Notes under the pieces: model-generated
Seen by the model: the letters and a program-made list of their open reading frames with translations, nothing else
Database searches by the model: none
Told to the model about the DNA's origin: nothing
Assembly (NCBI RefSeq): GCF_040409805.1
Contig: NZ_CP099572.1
Location: 1,550,001 to 1,614,000, forward strand
DNA from: Polynucleobacter sp. MWH-UH23A
GTDB taxonomy: Bacteria > Pseudomonadota > Gammaproteobacteria > Burkholderiales > Burkholderiaceae
Length of the DNA: 64,000 bases
Direction of reading: 5' to 3'
Part shown: positions 29,096 through 38,371 of the stretch, in pieces
Numbering within the stretch: position 1 is the stretch's first letter
Layout: each line of letters begins with the position of its first letter
Position numbers and translations under genes: made by a program

Positions 29096-31011
29096 GGCAA
29101 GACCTTCTTTAACTTCATGCGATAGCGTTTATCCATCATCGCCAAGATTCCGCCCAAAGCCATTAAGAGACAGCCTCCCCAAATCCAATCAACAAATGGC
29201 TTGTAATACACGCGTACAGCCCAAGCTTTATCACTTAACTCCTCACCCAGAGATACATAAACATCTCGAGTTAAGCCAATATCAATTGCCGCTTCTGTCA
29301 TTGGCATGGTTGATGAGAAGTAATTGCGCTTTTCAGGGTACAAAATCGCTTGAGTAGAGCCATTTTTGCTTAAGGTGAATGTGCCGCGCATAGCTTGATA
29401 ATTTGGCCCAGGTACAAGCTCAACACCCTCCAGCTGAATTTGATAACCCCCAACACTTACGGTATCGCCAGCCAACATTCGCACGTCTTTCTCTTCCTGG
29501 TATGCGCCTACCATCGTTACGCCAATAACAAAGATCGCTATTCCAAGGTGCGCAATTTGCATGCCAATAAAGGAGCGTGTTGGCTTACCCAATTTAATCT
29601 GACGCAGAATCTGCAATGAGCCAGAAGCAATAATCCAAAAAGCCAACAAGAAACCAAGGCCTGCTAACCAGGTGAACTGGCCCATGATCATAGGAATGGT
29701 GATACCCGCAATCACGGCAGCTAAACCTGCAGACCACAAACGCTTAATCACTGATATCAAATCAGTATTTTTCCAATTAGCCCATGGACCTATACCCATT
29801 AATACCAAAAGTGGAACCATGATGGGTACAAAAACACTATTGAAGTATGGAGGACCCACTGAAATTTTTCCTAAGTGGAGAGCATCAATCAGCAAGGGGT
29901 AGAGTGTTCCAAGCAAAACAGAACCAGCGGCCACAACTAAAAATACATTACCCAACAAAATAAAAGTTTCTCTTGAACTCAAACTAAATTTACCGCCCAA
30001 AGTATTTTTGGGAGCACGCCATGCATACAAAGTTAGAGATGAACCCACTACTAGAGAGAGGAATATCAAAATAAATATTCCGCGTCTTGGATCAGTAGCG
30101 AACGCATGAACAGAAGTCAGAACGCCTGAACGAACTAAAAATGTTCCCAGCAAAGAGAGTGAGAAAGCAGTAATTGCTAACAGGACTGTCCAGCTCTTAA
30201 AGCCACCACGCTTTTCTGTTACCGCTAAAGAGTGCAATAAAGCCGTGCCAACTAACCACGGAATAAATGATGCATTCTCAACAGGATCCCAGAACCACCA
30301 GCCGCCCCAACCAAGTTCATAGTAAGCCCACCAAGACCCAAGTGCGATACCCAGCGTTAAAAATATCCATGCCGCCGTAGTCCAGGGGCGAGACCAGCGA
30401 GCCCATGCTGCATCCAACCTTCCAGAGAGCAAAGAAGCGATTGCAAAAGCAAATACTACAGAGAAACCAACATACCCCATGTACAACATCGGCGGATGGA
30501 ATACCAAGCCAGGATCTTGTAATAAGGGATTTAAAGATCTTCCATCTTGTGCCGCTGGTAATAAGCGCGCAAAGGGATTTGATGCCGTCAGCACAAACAA
30601 CAATAAGCCACTGCTCACTAAACCTAAAACGCCAATTACTCTCGCAACCATAAATTCATCTAAGGCTTTTGAAAGCTGGGCAACCAAAATAGTCCAAGTG
30701 CTTAATAAGAATATCCACAGTAATAAAGAACCTTCGTGACCGCCCCATACTGCACCCAAGCGATAAATCACTGGTAACTGTGAGTTCGAGTGCTCTGCCA
30801 CATAAAGAACAGAGAAATCATTGACGTAAAAACTCCATGCGAGAGTCCCAAAAGCAATCGCCAGCAGTAGAAATGCAGTTTGCGCAGCAGGCCTGGCTAG
30901 AACTAAAAATTCACGGCGGCCATAATGGGCGCCGAGTAAAGGCAAGACGCCCTGAATTAACACCACACAAAGCGCTAGGATCAGCGCGTAATGCCCAAGC
31001 TCAGGAATCAT
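29092..31011 (-). CDS. ccmF: Haem lyase subunit CcmF
   Basis: The 639-residue multi-spanning subunit of the cytochrome c haem ligase. The tryptophan-rich WWD motif is [20 protein letters not shown], flanked by conserved histidine-bearing segments ([26 protein letters not shown]). Length and the [18 protein letters not shown] segment are normal for CcmF. Overlaps ccmE upstream and ccmG downstream by four bases. Confidence 0.97.
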   Translation of the reverse strand: MIPELGHYALILALCVVLIQGVLPLLGAHYGRREFLVLARPAAQTAFLLLAIAFGTLAWSFYVNDFSVLYVAEHSNSQLPVIYRLGAVWGGHEGSLLLWIFLLSTWTILVAQLSKALDEFMVARVIGVLGLVSSGLLLFVLTASNPFARLLPAAQDGRSLNPLLQDPGLVFHPPMLYMGYVGFSVVFAFAIASLLSGRLDAAWARWSRPWTTAAWIFLTLGIALGSWWAYYELGWGGWWFWDPVENASFIPWLVGTALLHSLAVTEKRGGFKSWTVLLAITAFSLSLLGTFLVRSGVLTSVHAFATDPRRGIFILIFLSLVVGSSLTLYAWRAPKNTLGGKFSLSSRETFILLGNVFLVVAAGSVLLGTLYPLLIDALHLGKISVGPPYFNSVFVPIMVPLLVLMGIGPWANWKNTDLISVIKRLWSAGLAAVIAGITIPMIMGQFTWLAGLGFLLAFWIIASGSLQILRQIKLGKPTRSFIGMQIAHLGIAIFVIGVTMVGAYQEEKDVRMLAGDTVSVGGYQIQLEGVELVPGPNYQAMRGTFTLSKNGSTQAILYPEKRNYFSSTMPMTEAAIDIGLTRDVYVSLGEELSDKAWAVRVYYKPFVDWIWGGCLLMALGGILAMMDKRYRMKLKKVLP

Positions 31012-31442
31012 TTTTGCATTCCATTTTTCTGCGCTTGCTCTAAAGCATGCTTCGCTTCTGGAGGCATATAGTTCTCATCATGCTTTGCCAGAACCTCACT
31101 CGCAACAAATTCGCCATTAGCATTAAGGCGCCCTTGTATCACGGCGCCCTTACCTTCTTTAAATAGATCCGGCAAAATACCGGTGTAAGAAACGGGGATA
31201 TCTTTGACCATATCGGTGATTACAAAGTGCACAGTTAATCCATCGCGTTGCAAAGAACCATCTTTCACCATACCACCAATCCGAAATGCCTGCCCTTGCG
31301 GGGCTTTGCCTGCAGCAACTTCACTTGGCGTTACGTAAAGAGCAATATTGCTATTAAGGGCATTCAAAATAAGTAGGGCAGCAATCGCAATTGCCGCTAG
31401 AGCAGCAACAATAATCACAGCGCGTTTATGTCTTGGCTTCAC
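31008..31442 (-). CDS. ccmE: Haem chaperone CcmE
   Basis: A 144-residue periplasmic haem carrier that binds haem covalently and gives it to CcmF/H. The haem-binding motif [12 protein letters not shown] (HxxxY) matches His130/Tyr134 of E. coli CcmE. An N-terminal anchor helix and an OB-fold core with [12 protein letters not shown] are visible. Overlaps ccmD and ccmF by four bases. Confidence 0.96.
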   Translation of the reverse strand: MKPRHKRAVIIVAALAAIAIAALLILNALNSNIALYVTPSEVAAGKAPQGQAFRIGGMVKDGSLQRDGLTVHFVITDMVKDIPVSYTGILPDLFKEGKGAVIQGRLNANGEFVASEVLAKHDENYMPPEAKHALEQAQKNGMQK

Positions 31443-31627
31443 TTGCGGCTTTCTTTATCAAACTGTTCTGCCAAGCGCTCCTGCCGAAGTCGTTGAATAA
31501 TAGCTTTTCTGCGAACACAAATACTCATTGGCTCAAAGAGCATTACCAAAATGCAAACTCCAAAGCTGCACCATACATAAAGGGCATAACCACCCATTGC
31601 AAAAAACTCTGCTGGACTATTCCACAT
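31439..31627 (-). CDS. ccmD: Haem exporter protein CcmD
   Basis: A 62-residue single-pass protein ([23 protein letters not shown]...). The [12 protein letters not shown] opening is the family hallmark. CcmD helps release holo-CcmE from CcmABC. It is embedded between ccmC and ccmE, sharing a single base with the ccmC stop region. Confidence 0.93.
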   Translation of the reverse strand: MWNSPAEFFAMGGYALYVWCSFGVCILVMLFEPMSICVRRKAIIQRLRQERLAEQFDKESRK

Positions 31628-32406
31628 TAACCATTTACCTCTTTAATCTCTTCTAAGCGCTTTACCCAATCTGCATGAGCCTCACGCTCCAGAATGATTG
31701 TGCGGACTCGCATCAATCCCACCGCAATTGAATACATCCAAAAACAAAGCGCCATCAACAGCATTCCCCACAACATCGTTTGAGCCATTGCGGGGGCTTT
31801 TGTTAACGATACAGAGGCACCTTGATGCAAGGTATTCCACCACTTCACAGAGAAATAAATAATTGGCACATTCACGATGCCTACTAATGCCAAGATTGCA
31901 CCAGCTTTGTCAGCTCTGCGCGGGTTATCAATAGAAGCTTGTAACGCCATAAAACCCAAATACAAAAATAATAAGATCAATTCCGATGTCAGGCGTGCAT
32001 CCCAAACCCACCATGCACCCCACATTGGTTTACCCCAAAATGCACCCGTCCATAAAGACAGAAATGCCATCCAAGCACCAACAGGCGCTAAAGCTTGAGC
32101 CATCATCGCAGACAAACGCGTATTAAAGATAAGACCCACCCCCGCCCAAACTGCCATCACGATATAAATAAACATCGACATCCATGAAGCGGGAACATGA
32201 ATAAAGATAATGCGGTAGCCCTGTCCTTGCACGGCATCAACAGGTGCAACAAAAAAACTAATCCACAAACCAATCGCCCCAAACAGTGCTGTTAAGGCCC
32301 AGAAAATAGGAATGAGCTTACCCGCCACCGGATAAAAGGTGCTCGGGCTTGATAACTTAAACCAGTTAATCAAGCGGTTATTTGAAAAGGTGCCGATCTC
32401 TGTCAT
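31627..32406 (-). CDS. ccmC: Haem exporter protein CcmC
   Basis: A 259-residue membrane protein that attaches haem to CcmE. The WWD motif is WGAWWVWDARLTSELILLF, with a flanking histidine in IFIHVPASWMSMF. Six membrane segments. Overlaps ccmB (ATGA). Confidence 0.96.
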   Translation of the reverse strand: MTEIGTFSNNRLINWFKLSSPSTFYPVAGKLIPIFWALTALFGAIGLWISFFVAPVDAVQGQGYRIIFIHVPASWMSMFIYIVMAVWAGVGLIFNTRLSAMMAQALAPVGAWMAFLSLWTGAFWGKPMWGAWWVWDARLTSELILLFLYLGFMALQASIDNPRRADKAGAILALVGIVNVPIIYFSVKWWNTLHQGASVSLTKAPAMAQTMLWGMLLMALCFWMYSIAVGLMRVRTIILEREAHADWVKRLEEIKEVNG

Positions 32407-33068
32407 TCGATTGCAATCTTTACAGCGCTAGCGCTGACCCAAGGTACAAATGCTAAAGCCAAAATGAATATCGCGCCCAATAAAGAAAAATGTCCTGAAG
32501 TATCTAGGCCAACACTATTGGCATAAACTGCGCCAGCACCAAAAATTAATACCGGAGTGTAAAGCGGCAAAATGAGCAAGCTAACAAGCAAACTACCGCC
32601 ACGAACACCAAGGGTTAGCGCCGCCCCAATTGATCCCAATAGAGATAACACTGGGGTTCCCAATAAAAGTGTCCCCATTAATACATATAAGGAAGTTCTA
32701 TCCAGATCGAACTGGATTCCAATAATCGGGGCCAAGATCACTAGCGGAAGGCCGCAAACAATCCAATGTGCCAAAATTTTTCCCGCAACAATCATCACCA
32801 TCGATTGAGGCGATAAGGCCATTTGCTCCAGGGAACCATCTGCGTAATCCGTCGCAAACATGCGATGTAGCCCCAGTAAAGTTGATAACAAAGCCGCCAC
32901 CCAAATCACTCCAGGTGCCACCTTGCGTAAGAGCGTGGCATCTGCACCGATACCGAGCGGGAAAAGGCTAGTGACTACTACGAAGAAAAATAATGCAGTA
33001 AGTACTTCACTCTTACGGCGCGCTACCAATAGCAAATCACGATGAATTACCGCAAATAGAGCGCTCAT
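32403..33068 (-). CDS. ccmB: Haem exporter protein CcmB
   Basis: The 221-residue membrane subunit of the CcmAB ABC complex that frees holo-CcmE. LVARRKSEVLTALFFFVVVTSLFPL, FATDYADGSLEQMALSP and ILPLYTPVLIFGAGAV are typical. Six membrane segments; overlaps ccmA by four bases. Confidence 0.95.
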   Translation of the reverse strand: MSALFAVIHRDLLLVARRKSEVLTALFFFVVVTSLFPLGIGADATLLRKVAPGVIWVAALLSTLLGLHRMFATDYADGSLEQMALSPQSMVMIVAGKILAHWIVCGLPLVILAPIIGIQFDLDRTSLYVLMGTLLLGTPVLSLLGSIGAALTLGVRGGSLLVSLLILPLYTPVLIFGAGAVYANSVGLDTSGHFSLLGAIFILALAFVPWVSASAVKIAIE

Positions 33069-33712
33069 AATTCGAGCAACCTTACATTAGGAATCCTAAC
33101 TGCCTGGTGACTAGTCAACACCAATAATCCACCTGATGCTAGATGCTCAGCCATTAACTCTTCAAGCTGAGTAACTGCATTCACATCAAGCGCATTAAAA
33201 GGCTCATCTGATATCCACAACTTTGCTTGTCGTGTGAGCATACGCGCCATTAATACCCTACGCTTCTGTCCAGCCGATAGGCAATTGACTGGTAAATTTT
33301 CACGGCCCCGCAATCCAAAACGCCATAATGCAGCTAACGCCCTCTCAACAGGTAGCGCAATATCATCAACTGCAGCATAGGTTTGGAGATTCTCAAGGGC
33401 AGTTAACTCTTCCTTAAGTGCATCACGATGACCTAAAAATAATAATTCTCGGTGGTATCGATCGACCTGCTTAGAAATGGATTCTTGATTCCAAAGAATC
33501 TGACCTGCATCGGGCTTAGATAAGCCAGTCAATAAACGTAACAAACTGGTTTTCCCAACGCCATTTTCTCCACGCACATGAAGGCATTCCCCTGAGTGCA
33601 AACTAAAACTGAGATTTGAGAATAATTTTCGCTCTCCGCGCACACAAGCCAAATCTTGAGCTTGGAGCGTCAAGATATTATTACTGGAGGTCGAAGAAAA
33701 ATGGGCTGTCAT
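33065..33712 (-). CDS. ccmA: ABC ATPase CcmA
   Basis: The 215-residue ATPase of the cytochrome c maturation transporter. Walker A GENGVGKTSLLRLLTG, signature LSAGQKRRVLMAR, Walker B LWISDEPFNALD and H-loop LTSHQ are intact. First gene of ccmABCDEFGHI; all nine genes overlap or nearly overlap, so the operon is one transcript, presumably started in 33713-33860. Confidence 0.96.
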   Translation of the reverse strand: MTAHFSSTSSNNILTLQAQDLACVRGERKLFSNLSFSLHSGECLHVRGENGVGKTSLLRLLTGLSKPDAGQILWNQESISKQVDRYHRELLFLGHRDALKEELTALENLQTYAAVDDIALPVERALAALWRFGLRGRENLPVNCLSAGQKRRVLMARMLTRQAKLWISDEPFNALDVNAVTQLEELMAEHLASGGLLVLTSHQAVRIPNVRLLEL

Positions 33713-33795
33713 GAGGGCTTAGGGCTTGAATCAAACCGCCAAACGCATTGTCCAAGAGCACCTATTAGCTGTCAAACGCACAAAAAGGGATTTTT

Positions 33796-33809
33796 AGAGA
33801 ATATTCTCT
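33796..33809. promoter_or_regulatory. 14-bp perfect palindrome upstream of ccmA
   Basis: AGAGAATATTCTCT reads the same on both strands and lies 84 bp before the ccmA start codon, in the only intergenic space available to drive the ccm operon. It is AT-rich around the site. It may be an operator; no known consensus is matched with confidence. Confidence 0.3.
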
Positions 33810-33856
33810 TTTAATTCAATTGCTTACGTAATTATAAGCCCTGTCTCTCTTAAAAG

Positions 33857-33881
33857 AAAAAACCACCCGAGGGTGGTTTTT
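33857..33881. terminator. Rho-independent terminator after the flavodoxin gene
   Basis: A GC-rich stem (ACCACC/GGTGGT) flanked by A and T runs on both sides ends the marR-doxX-flavodoxin unit. It has a T-tract on either strand. Confidence 0.85.
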
Positions 33882-33904
33882 CATGAGCCGAAAATAAAAG
33901 TTCT

Positions 33905-34456
33905 TTATTTCAAACGTTTTGTGATTTCGGCAATACGCTGTCCATAGAGTCTGGCTGTCTCAAGATCGCCAGGATTAACCTCATCCGCACCGGCATCAGA
34001 TGGGGTTTGCATCATAGCGCCAGCAAATGAACCAACATAGTTCACATCATCACGCTTGGCCGCTTTTGAATTTGATGGCATCAAACCAGTACCGACCCAC
34101 AAACCAGAATGTTGCATCGCTAGTGTAAAGAAATAATGCAATGTTGAATGCTTATCACCATTCATTGTTGCGGAGTTTGTGAAACCACCAAACACCTTAT
34201 CTTTCCATTGCTGTGAAAACCATTGCTTTGAACTAGCATCAGCAAATTTCTTAAATTGCCAACTCACAGTACCCATATAAGTTGGCGATCCAAATACAAT
34301 CGCATCCGCTTCATTTAGAGTTGCCCACTGAGCATCGGTAAGATTACCTTCAGCATCAATGGCAACCAAAGTGCCATTCGCACCCTTTGCAACAGCTTCG
34401 GCCTGCTTTACTGTGTGGCCATAGCCACTATGAAATACAACTGCTACTTTTGTCAT
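33905..34456 (-). CDS. Flavodoxin-fold NAD(P)H:quinone reductase-type protein
   Basis: A 183-residue FMN-binding protein. The phosphate-binding loop is HSGYGHT after strand VAVVF. FGSPTYMGTVSWQFKKFAD and GGFTNSATMNGDK follow, as in WrbA and related flavodoxin-like quinone reductases. It is the last gene of a marR-doxX-flavodoxin unit, so it probably acts in a response to electrophiles or quinones (inference from neighbours). It is slightly shorter than classical WrbA (198 residues), so I leave the symbol blank. Confidence 0.85.
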   Translation of the reverse strand: MTKVAVVFHSGYGHTVKQAEAVAKGANGTLVAIDAEGNLTDAQWATLNEADAIVFGSPTYMGTVSWQFKKFADASSKQWFSQQWKDKVFGGFTNSATMNGDKHSTLHYFFTLAMQHSGLWVGTGLMPSNSKAAKRDDVNYVGSFAGAMMQTPSDAGADEVNPGDLETARLYGQRIAEITKRLK

Positions 34457-34493
34457 TTCATTCTCCTATTAACACTGTTTGTTAAGTTATTTA

Positions 34494-34922
34494 TTAAGAT
34501 TCATTTGCCTTATTTTTAGCATCGACAGAAAAACCACCGGCACCAAATACAGTCAAGAGCAATAAACCACCTGCCATACTTAGATTCTTCATAAACATAA
34601 TATTTTGAATATATGCTTGATCTGCTGGAACTGCCCAGAAGTTATGAAAAATGAAGGCGGCCACCACCGAGAAACCAGCTAGCAAGAAACCGGCTACACG
34701 GGCTTTATAGCCGATCACCACAGCAATTCCACCTAATACTTCCAAGGCGATTGTGAGGGCAGCCAATACTGCTGGAAGAGGTAGGCCTTTTGATGCGATA
34801 TAGCCAACAATTCCATCAAATCCAGTTAGCTTTGATAAGCCAGCAGAAATAAAAATTGCGGCCAATAAAATTCTTGCTACCAATGCCAATGGACCTGAGC
34901 TGGATTTGCAGATTGCGTTCAT
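34494..34922 (-). CDS. DoxX family membrane protein
   Basis: A 142-residue four-helix membrane protein: LVARILLAAIFISAGLSKLTGFDG, then YIASKGLPLPAVLAALTIALEVLGGIAVVIGY. Typical DoxX/YphA-like. It sits between marR and the flavodoxin gene. Its relatives often accompany redox-stress regulators; the molecular function is not settled. Confidence 0.88.
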   Translation of the reverse strand: MNAICKSSSGPLALVARILLAAIFISAGLSKLTGFDGIVGYIASKGLPLPAVLAALTIALEVLGGIAVVIGYKARVAGFLLAGFSVVAAFIFHNFWAVPADQAYIQNIMFMKNLSMAGGLLLLTVFGAGGFSVDAKNKANES

Positions 34923-34945
34923 ATGAATTCCTTTAGTTTGAAAAT

Positions 34946-35371
34946 TTATTTATCAAAAACAGTAGTTAGTGTTTGCAGGACGTTTGATAGCTCTGCAAGC
35001 TCTTTTGCGCTTAATTGATTGAATGCTTTACCTAGATATTGCAAATGCGCTGGAAACACTCTTTCAAATAGTTTCTGACCTTCTATAGTTAATCCAATCA
35101 TCTGACTGCGAGCATCATCTGGATTTAACTTGCGATCCAAAATACCCTTTGATTCCAGTCTTTCCAAAACACCCGTTAGAGTTCCTTTGGTAACCAAGGT
35201 TTTTTCACCTAACTCTTTACAAGTCATTGGTGGCTGATTGCCTAAGGTCGCAATGACATCAAACTGGGTCATTGTTAAACCCATAGATCGAAGATCTGGT
35301 GCTGAATATCGCTCAAATCCCTGATAGGCAGAAACCAAATTTCTCAAAACAGGTAAAAAGTTCGTTTGCAT
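34946..35371 (-). CDS. MarR-family transcriptional regulator
   Basis: A 141-residue winged-helix regulator. The HTH region is MTCKELGEKTLVTKGTLTGVLERLESKGILDRK with the wing DPDDARSQMIGLT-like segment (NPDDARSQM). It heads the doxX/flavodoxin transcription unit and is preceded by two similar inverted repeats (35394-35428) that are good candidates for its own operators. The inducer is unknown; the neighbours suggest an oxidant, quinone or electrophile. Confidence 0.92.
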   Translation of the reverse strand: MQTNFLPVLRNLVSAYQGFERYSAPDLRSMGLTMTQFDVIATLGNQPPMTCKELGEKTLVTKGTLTGVLERLESKGILDRKLNPDDARSQMIGLTIEGQKLFERVFPAHLQYLGKAFNQLSAKELAELSNVLQTLTTVFDK

Positions 35372-35393
35372 TGGATAAACATTAAAAAGTACT

Positions 35394-35428
35394 AACTAGG
35401 ACTAGTTTAGTACTAATTAGAACTAATT
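35394..35428. promoter_or_regulatory. Twin inverted-repeat operators of the marR operon
   Basis: AACTAG-GA-CTAGTT (35394-35407) and AATTAG-AA-CTAATT (35415-35428) are two 6-2-6 inverted repeats whose centres are exactly 21 bp, two helical turns, apart. They begin 23 bp before the marR ATG. This spacing suits two MarR dimers on one DNA face. Confidence 0.7.
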
Positions 35429-35450
35429 GCAACACCCCTGCCTTTCCAAT

Positions 35451-35477
35451 AAAAAACCCCACAATATCTGTGGGGTT
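35451..35477 (-). terminator. Terminator of the metallo-hydrolase gene
   Basis: A 9-bp stem (AACCCCACA with TGTGGGGTT) with a 5-base loop, followed on the reverse strand by a run of T, 24 bp past the stop of the 35501-36346 gene. Confidence 0.85.
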
Positions 35478-35500
35478 TGGGCTTTTGAACACTAAAAACA

Positions 35501-36346
35501 CTAGAACTGCACTGTTTCTCCCTCGGTCATGGGAATGATTTTGATATTGCTTCCCTTCATCGCAGCTTGGAACTCAGCTAAGGTGCCTTTTGTCATGGGA
35601 TTAGAGTTGTAATGCATTGGGATTACCATTTTTGGCTTCACCCAAGTTTTTAAAGCATATGCAGCATCATCCGGAGCCATCGTAAAGTTACCGCCGATTG
35701 GAATCAATACTAAGTCTGGCTTGTAATGTTCGCTGATGAATTTCATATCGCTAAATAAGCCGGTATCACCCATGTGCCAAATTTTGAATCCGTTCTCCAG
35801 CTCGATGATGTAGCCAACTGGCTCACCTGCAGGATGTGATTCCATTTTGTCGGTTGCAGGATTTTTCCAAACTAATAAAGAAGAGTGCTCAGCTTGTACT
35901 GCGGTTATCTTTACCCCTGGCAATGGAGTAACTCGTCCAGTCTTGTTAAAGCGCCATCCTAAGTCTGCAGGAAGTATTCCCAAAGTAATGAGTGGCGTCA
36001 CCATATCGGCTGGGCCATACAGCTTGACATTATTCGATTTGGCAACAGTTGGCGCATCACCAATGTGATCAACGTGCGCATGCGTTACCAGCACCACATC
36101 TATTGGCCCAATTGCCGCGAGATCATTTTTGTATTGAGGCGGTGTTTTAGGTCCACCAGTAATCCACGGATCAATCAAGATCATCTTACCTTCTGGTGTT
36201 TTAATCCGAAAGCCAGCTTGACCAAACCACAATAATTCTGTTTTACCTTGGGCGCTAGGAGCACTCTGTGCAATTACAGATTGTCCAGTGATTAGCAATA
36301 AAGGCATTGCTATAGCAGCAGCAAAGACTTTTTTAAGTGAATGCAT
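35501..36346 (-). CDS. Exported MBL-fold metallo-hydrolase
   Basis: A 281-residue metallo-beta-lactamase-fold protein of the UPF0173 type. The metal motif is THAHVDHIGD (HxHxDH), with later ligands in HMGDTGLF and MHYNSNP. Starting at ATG 36346 gives a signal peptide (MHSLKKVFAAAIAMPLLLITGQSVIAQ), so it is predicted periplasmic, whereas most UPF0173 proteins are cytoplasmic. Substrate unknown. It has its own terminator. Confidence 0.85.
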   Translation of the reverse strand: MHSLKKVFAAAIAMPLLLITGQSVIAQSAPSAQGKTELLWFGQAGFRIKTPEGKMILIDPWITGGPKTPPQYKNDLAAIGPIDVVLVTHAHVDHIGDAPTVAKSNNVKLYGPADMVTPLITLGILPADLGWRFNKTGRVTPLPGVKITAVQAEHSSLLVWKNPATDKMESHPAGEPVGYIIELENGFKIWHMGDTGLFSDMKFISEHYKPDLVLIPIGGNFTMAPDDAAYALKTWVKPKMVIPMHYNSNPMTKGTLAEFQAAMKGSNIKIIPMTEGETVQF

Positions 36347-36444
36347 TCCCATCAACTTGTCCCCCAATCTATTTATGAATAGGAAAACTATATCTCATAT
36401 CAGAGATATCAGCTTGAGGGATCTGTACGGCACCGCAACAATAT

Positions 36445-37884
36445 TTAGGGCTGAATACTTTGAATCTTTTTCAGCTTTAGCTCATAAGAGATGAAGTACT
36501 TATACACGTTCCTCACATAAACCATAGGTTCATAGCCCATATGCTCGGCCGCAGCAAACTCAACATTACCAAACCATTGGTCTGGATCAAATCCTTGCTG
36601 CTTGGCAAGATCTCTAGCCTTAGCAACATTATTAGGGCCGATATTGTAGGAAGCCACGGCAAATATGGCACGATTTTTACCGGCAAAATTGATATTTGGA
36701 AAATATTTTGTGATGAGCTGATTCATATAGTCAGCACCTGCATGAATATTAGGCTCCAGTAAATGAATATCTCCCACTCCAAGAGCATTACCAGTAGCAG
36801 GCATGAGTTGCATTACACCTACTGCGCCAACCTTACTTACAGCATTTTGATTAAGTAGCGTTTCTTGAAATCCAAGCGATGCGATAAAAAGGGGATCAAT
36901 TTTGTACTCAGTACCATACTTATCAAAGAGTAAGCGCATAGACTCAAAGCGCGCCCAAGCAGCTTTTTCAACGGGATCTTTTAAACCTTTTGCGTGATCC
37001 TTATATTCCTGCTCATGAAATGCATCTAAGGCATTATTAAATTTATCGGTTCGATAAAATTCTGAAAGTTCTGCATTTAAGTCCGCATTGCTAGAACGAA
37101 CGGCTGAACCAACCCAACCCAAATCATCCGCATAAATATCATTGTGTATCTGCAAGTTTTTATAGATAGGTTGCCAAAGCTTGGCTTTCCAATCAGCAAT
37201 GATTACAAATGGAATCAGACCTGCATCAACCATCTCTAATAAATCCTCATCATCGAGAACGCCTAGAGGAGAAATTAGATTAACGGGGGCCTTACCGGCC
37301 TTATTTAGCGCTTTATTTAAGGGCTGCAAGGTAGAATCAAAATTGATGTTAGGGCCGCCATACACGGTCTGCCCTGAAAGATCATGGATGTTTTCAACGT
37401 TAATTGAACTAGGCCCAGATATCAACACCTCTCGATTAAATCTAAAGGCATGATTGAGGAGAAACTCATTGGAATATGGCAAGGATTGATTCACACCCAA
37501 ATTACCAATCACGATATCAGCCTTACCCGAACTCAATGCAGTAAAAAGCTCTGCTCTAGCAATAGGAATCAACTTTACAGAAACTTTGTTCTTGCCTTCA
37601 CCCGCATTTTTAGTGTTAGTCCAGGATTCAAATACCTGAGCCATATTAACCGCGAGCCCTCGCGGCACTCCCTTATCGTTAATATAGATTGTTCGGTCAT
37701 ATGGAACGGCAACTCGTATCAATCCACGCTCAAGCATCTGATCGTAAGTACCCAACCAAATCTCATCTCCAGAAGTTGATGAACGCGATGATTGCGCATT
37801 AGATAAAGCAGAAATAAAAAAAACGCTAGCGATCGCCAGCGAAGTAAATATGTTTTTTAGATTTATGGGGCTTAAGGACAACAC
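36445..37884 (-). CDS. MltF-like lytic transglycosylase with solute-binding domain
   Basis: A 479-residue secreted protein with a signal peptide, a family-3 solute-binding domain (about 45-300; GLIRVAVPYDRTIYIND; GKADIVIGNLG), and a C-terminal SLT transglycosylase domain (about 320-455). The catalytic glutamate is in SLGFQETLLNQNAVSK, followed by GAVGVMQLMPATGNALGV and VASYNIGPNNV. The layout equals MltF, which cuts peptidoglycan under control of its regulatory domain. It is followed 3 bp upstream in coordinates by its neighbour at 37888, so both form one unit. Confidence 0.88.
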   Translation of the reverse strand: MLSLSPINLKNIFTSLAIASVFFISALSNAQSSRSSTSGDEIWLGTYDQMLERGLIRVAVPYDRTIYINDKGVPRGLAVNMAQVFESWTNTKNAGEGKNKVSVKLIPIARAELFTALSSGKADIVIGNLGVNQSLPYSNEFLLNHAFRFNREVLISGPSSINVENIHDLSGQTVYGGPNINFDSTLQPLNKALNKAGKAPVNLISPLGVLDDEDLLEMVDAGLIPFVIIADWKAKLWQPIYKNLQIHNDIYADDLGWVGSAVRSSNADLNAELSEFYRTDKFNNALDAFHEQEYKDHAKGLKDPVEKAAWARFESMRLLFDKYGTEYKIDPLFIASLGFQETLLNQNAVSKVGAVGVMQLMPATGNALGVGDIHLLEPNIHAGADYMNQLITKYFPNINFAGKNRAIFAVASYNIGPNNVAKARDLAKQQGFDPDQWFGNVEFAAAEHMGYEPMVYVRNVYKYFISYELKLKKIQSIQP

Positions 37885-37887
37885 TAC

Positions 37888-38298
37888 TCACTTCCAGAAG
37901 AGAGATATCTTTTGTGATGCATTTGCTTTCACGTTTAATGTTCTTTTCTGTTCAACACCTTGATAACTTGCCTCAATAGAATAATCGCCTGGCTCCAAGT
38001 TGATCAGCATGTATGGGCCATCAGCTTGCGCATTAAAGATCACTTTTTGCTGCTTATTGATGAGCTTAATTTGTGCTCCAAAGATCCACACGCCTCTGCC
38101 ATTCTCAATTTGAGATAACTCTAACAACAATGGCCACTGCTTCGCTTCAGCCAAAATTGCAACAGACTCTTCCTCACCAACCCCGCCAGAAATATAGGAG
38201 ATGCCATACGAATGCTGGGTAGCAGGAATTTGCGCGAAGGCAAAACCAGAAACGATAAGAAAAAAGCTGGTGATTACGTATTTAAAAAATGTATTCAT
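37888..38298 (-). CDS. Secreted carboxypeptidase-regulatory-like domain protein
   Basis: A 136-residue exported protein (signal peptide ending GFAFAQIPATQ). The C-terminal half (YMLINLEPGDYSIEASYQGVEQK) is a small beta-sandwich like the carboxypeptidase regulatory or PEGA type. It lies 3 bp before the MltF-like gene and is co-transcribed with it, so it may assist wall turnover. No enzyme motif is visible. Confidence 0.7.
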   Translation of the reverse strand: MNTFFKYVITSFFLIVSGFAFAQIPATQHSYGISYISGGVGEEESVAILAEAKQWPLLLELSQIENGRGVWIFGAQIKLINKQQKVIFNAQADGPYMLINLEPGDYSIEASYQGVEQKRTLNVKANASQKISLFWK

Positions 38299-38327
38299 AT
38301 TTTCATATTACAACTTGCTCACAAAAT

Positions 38328-38351
38328 AAAAAAGCCCTGCTAAGCAGGGCT
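38328..38351 (-). terminator. Terminator of the quinone oxidoreductase gene
   Basis: AGCCCTGCT and AGCAGGGCT pair around a one-base centre, followed on the reverse strand by a T run. It lies 21 bp past the stop of the 38372-39352 gene. Confidence 0.88.
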
Positions 38352-38371
38352 TCAATTGAGGCCTTGTTGAA

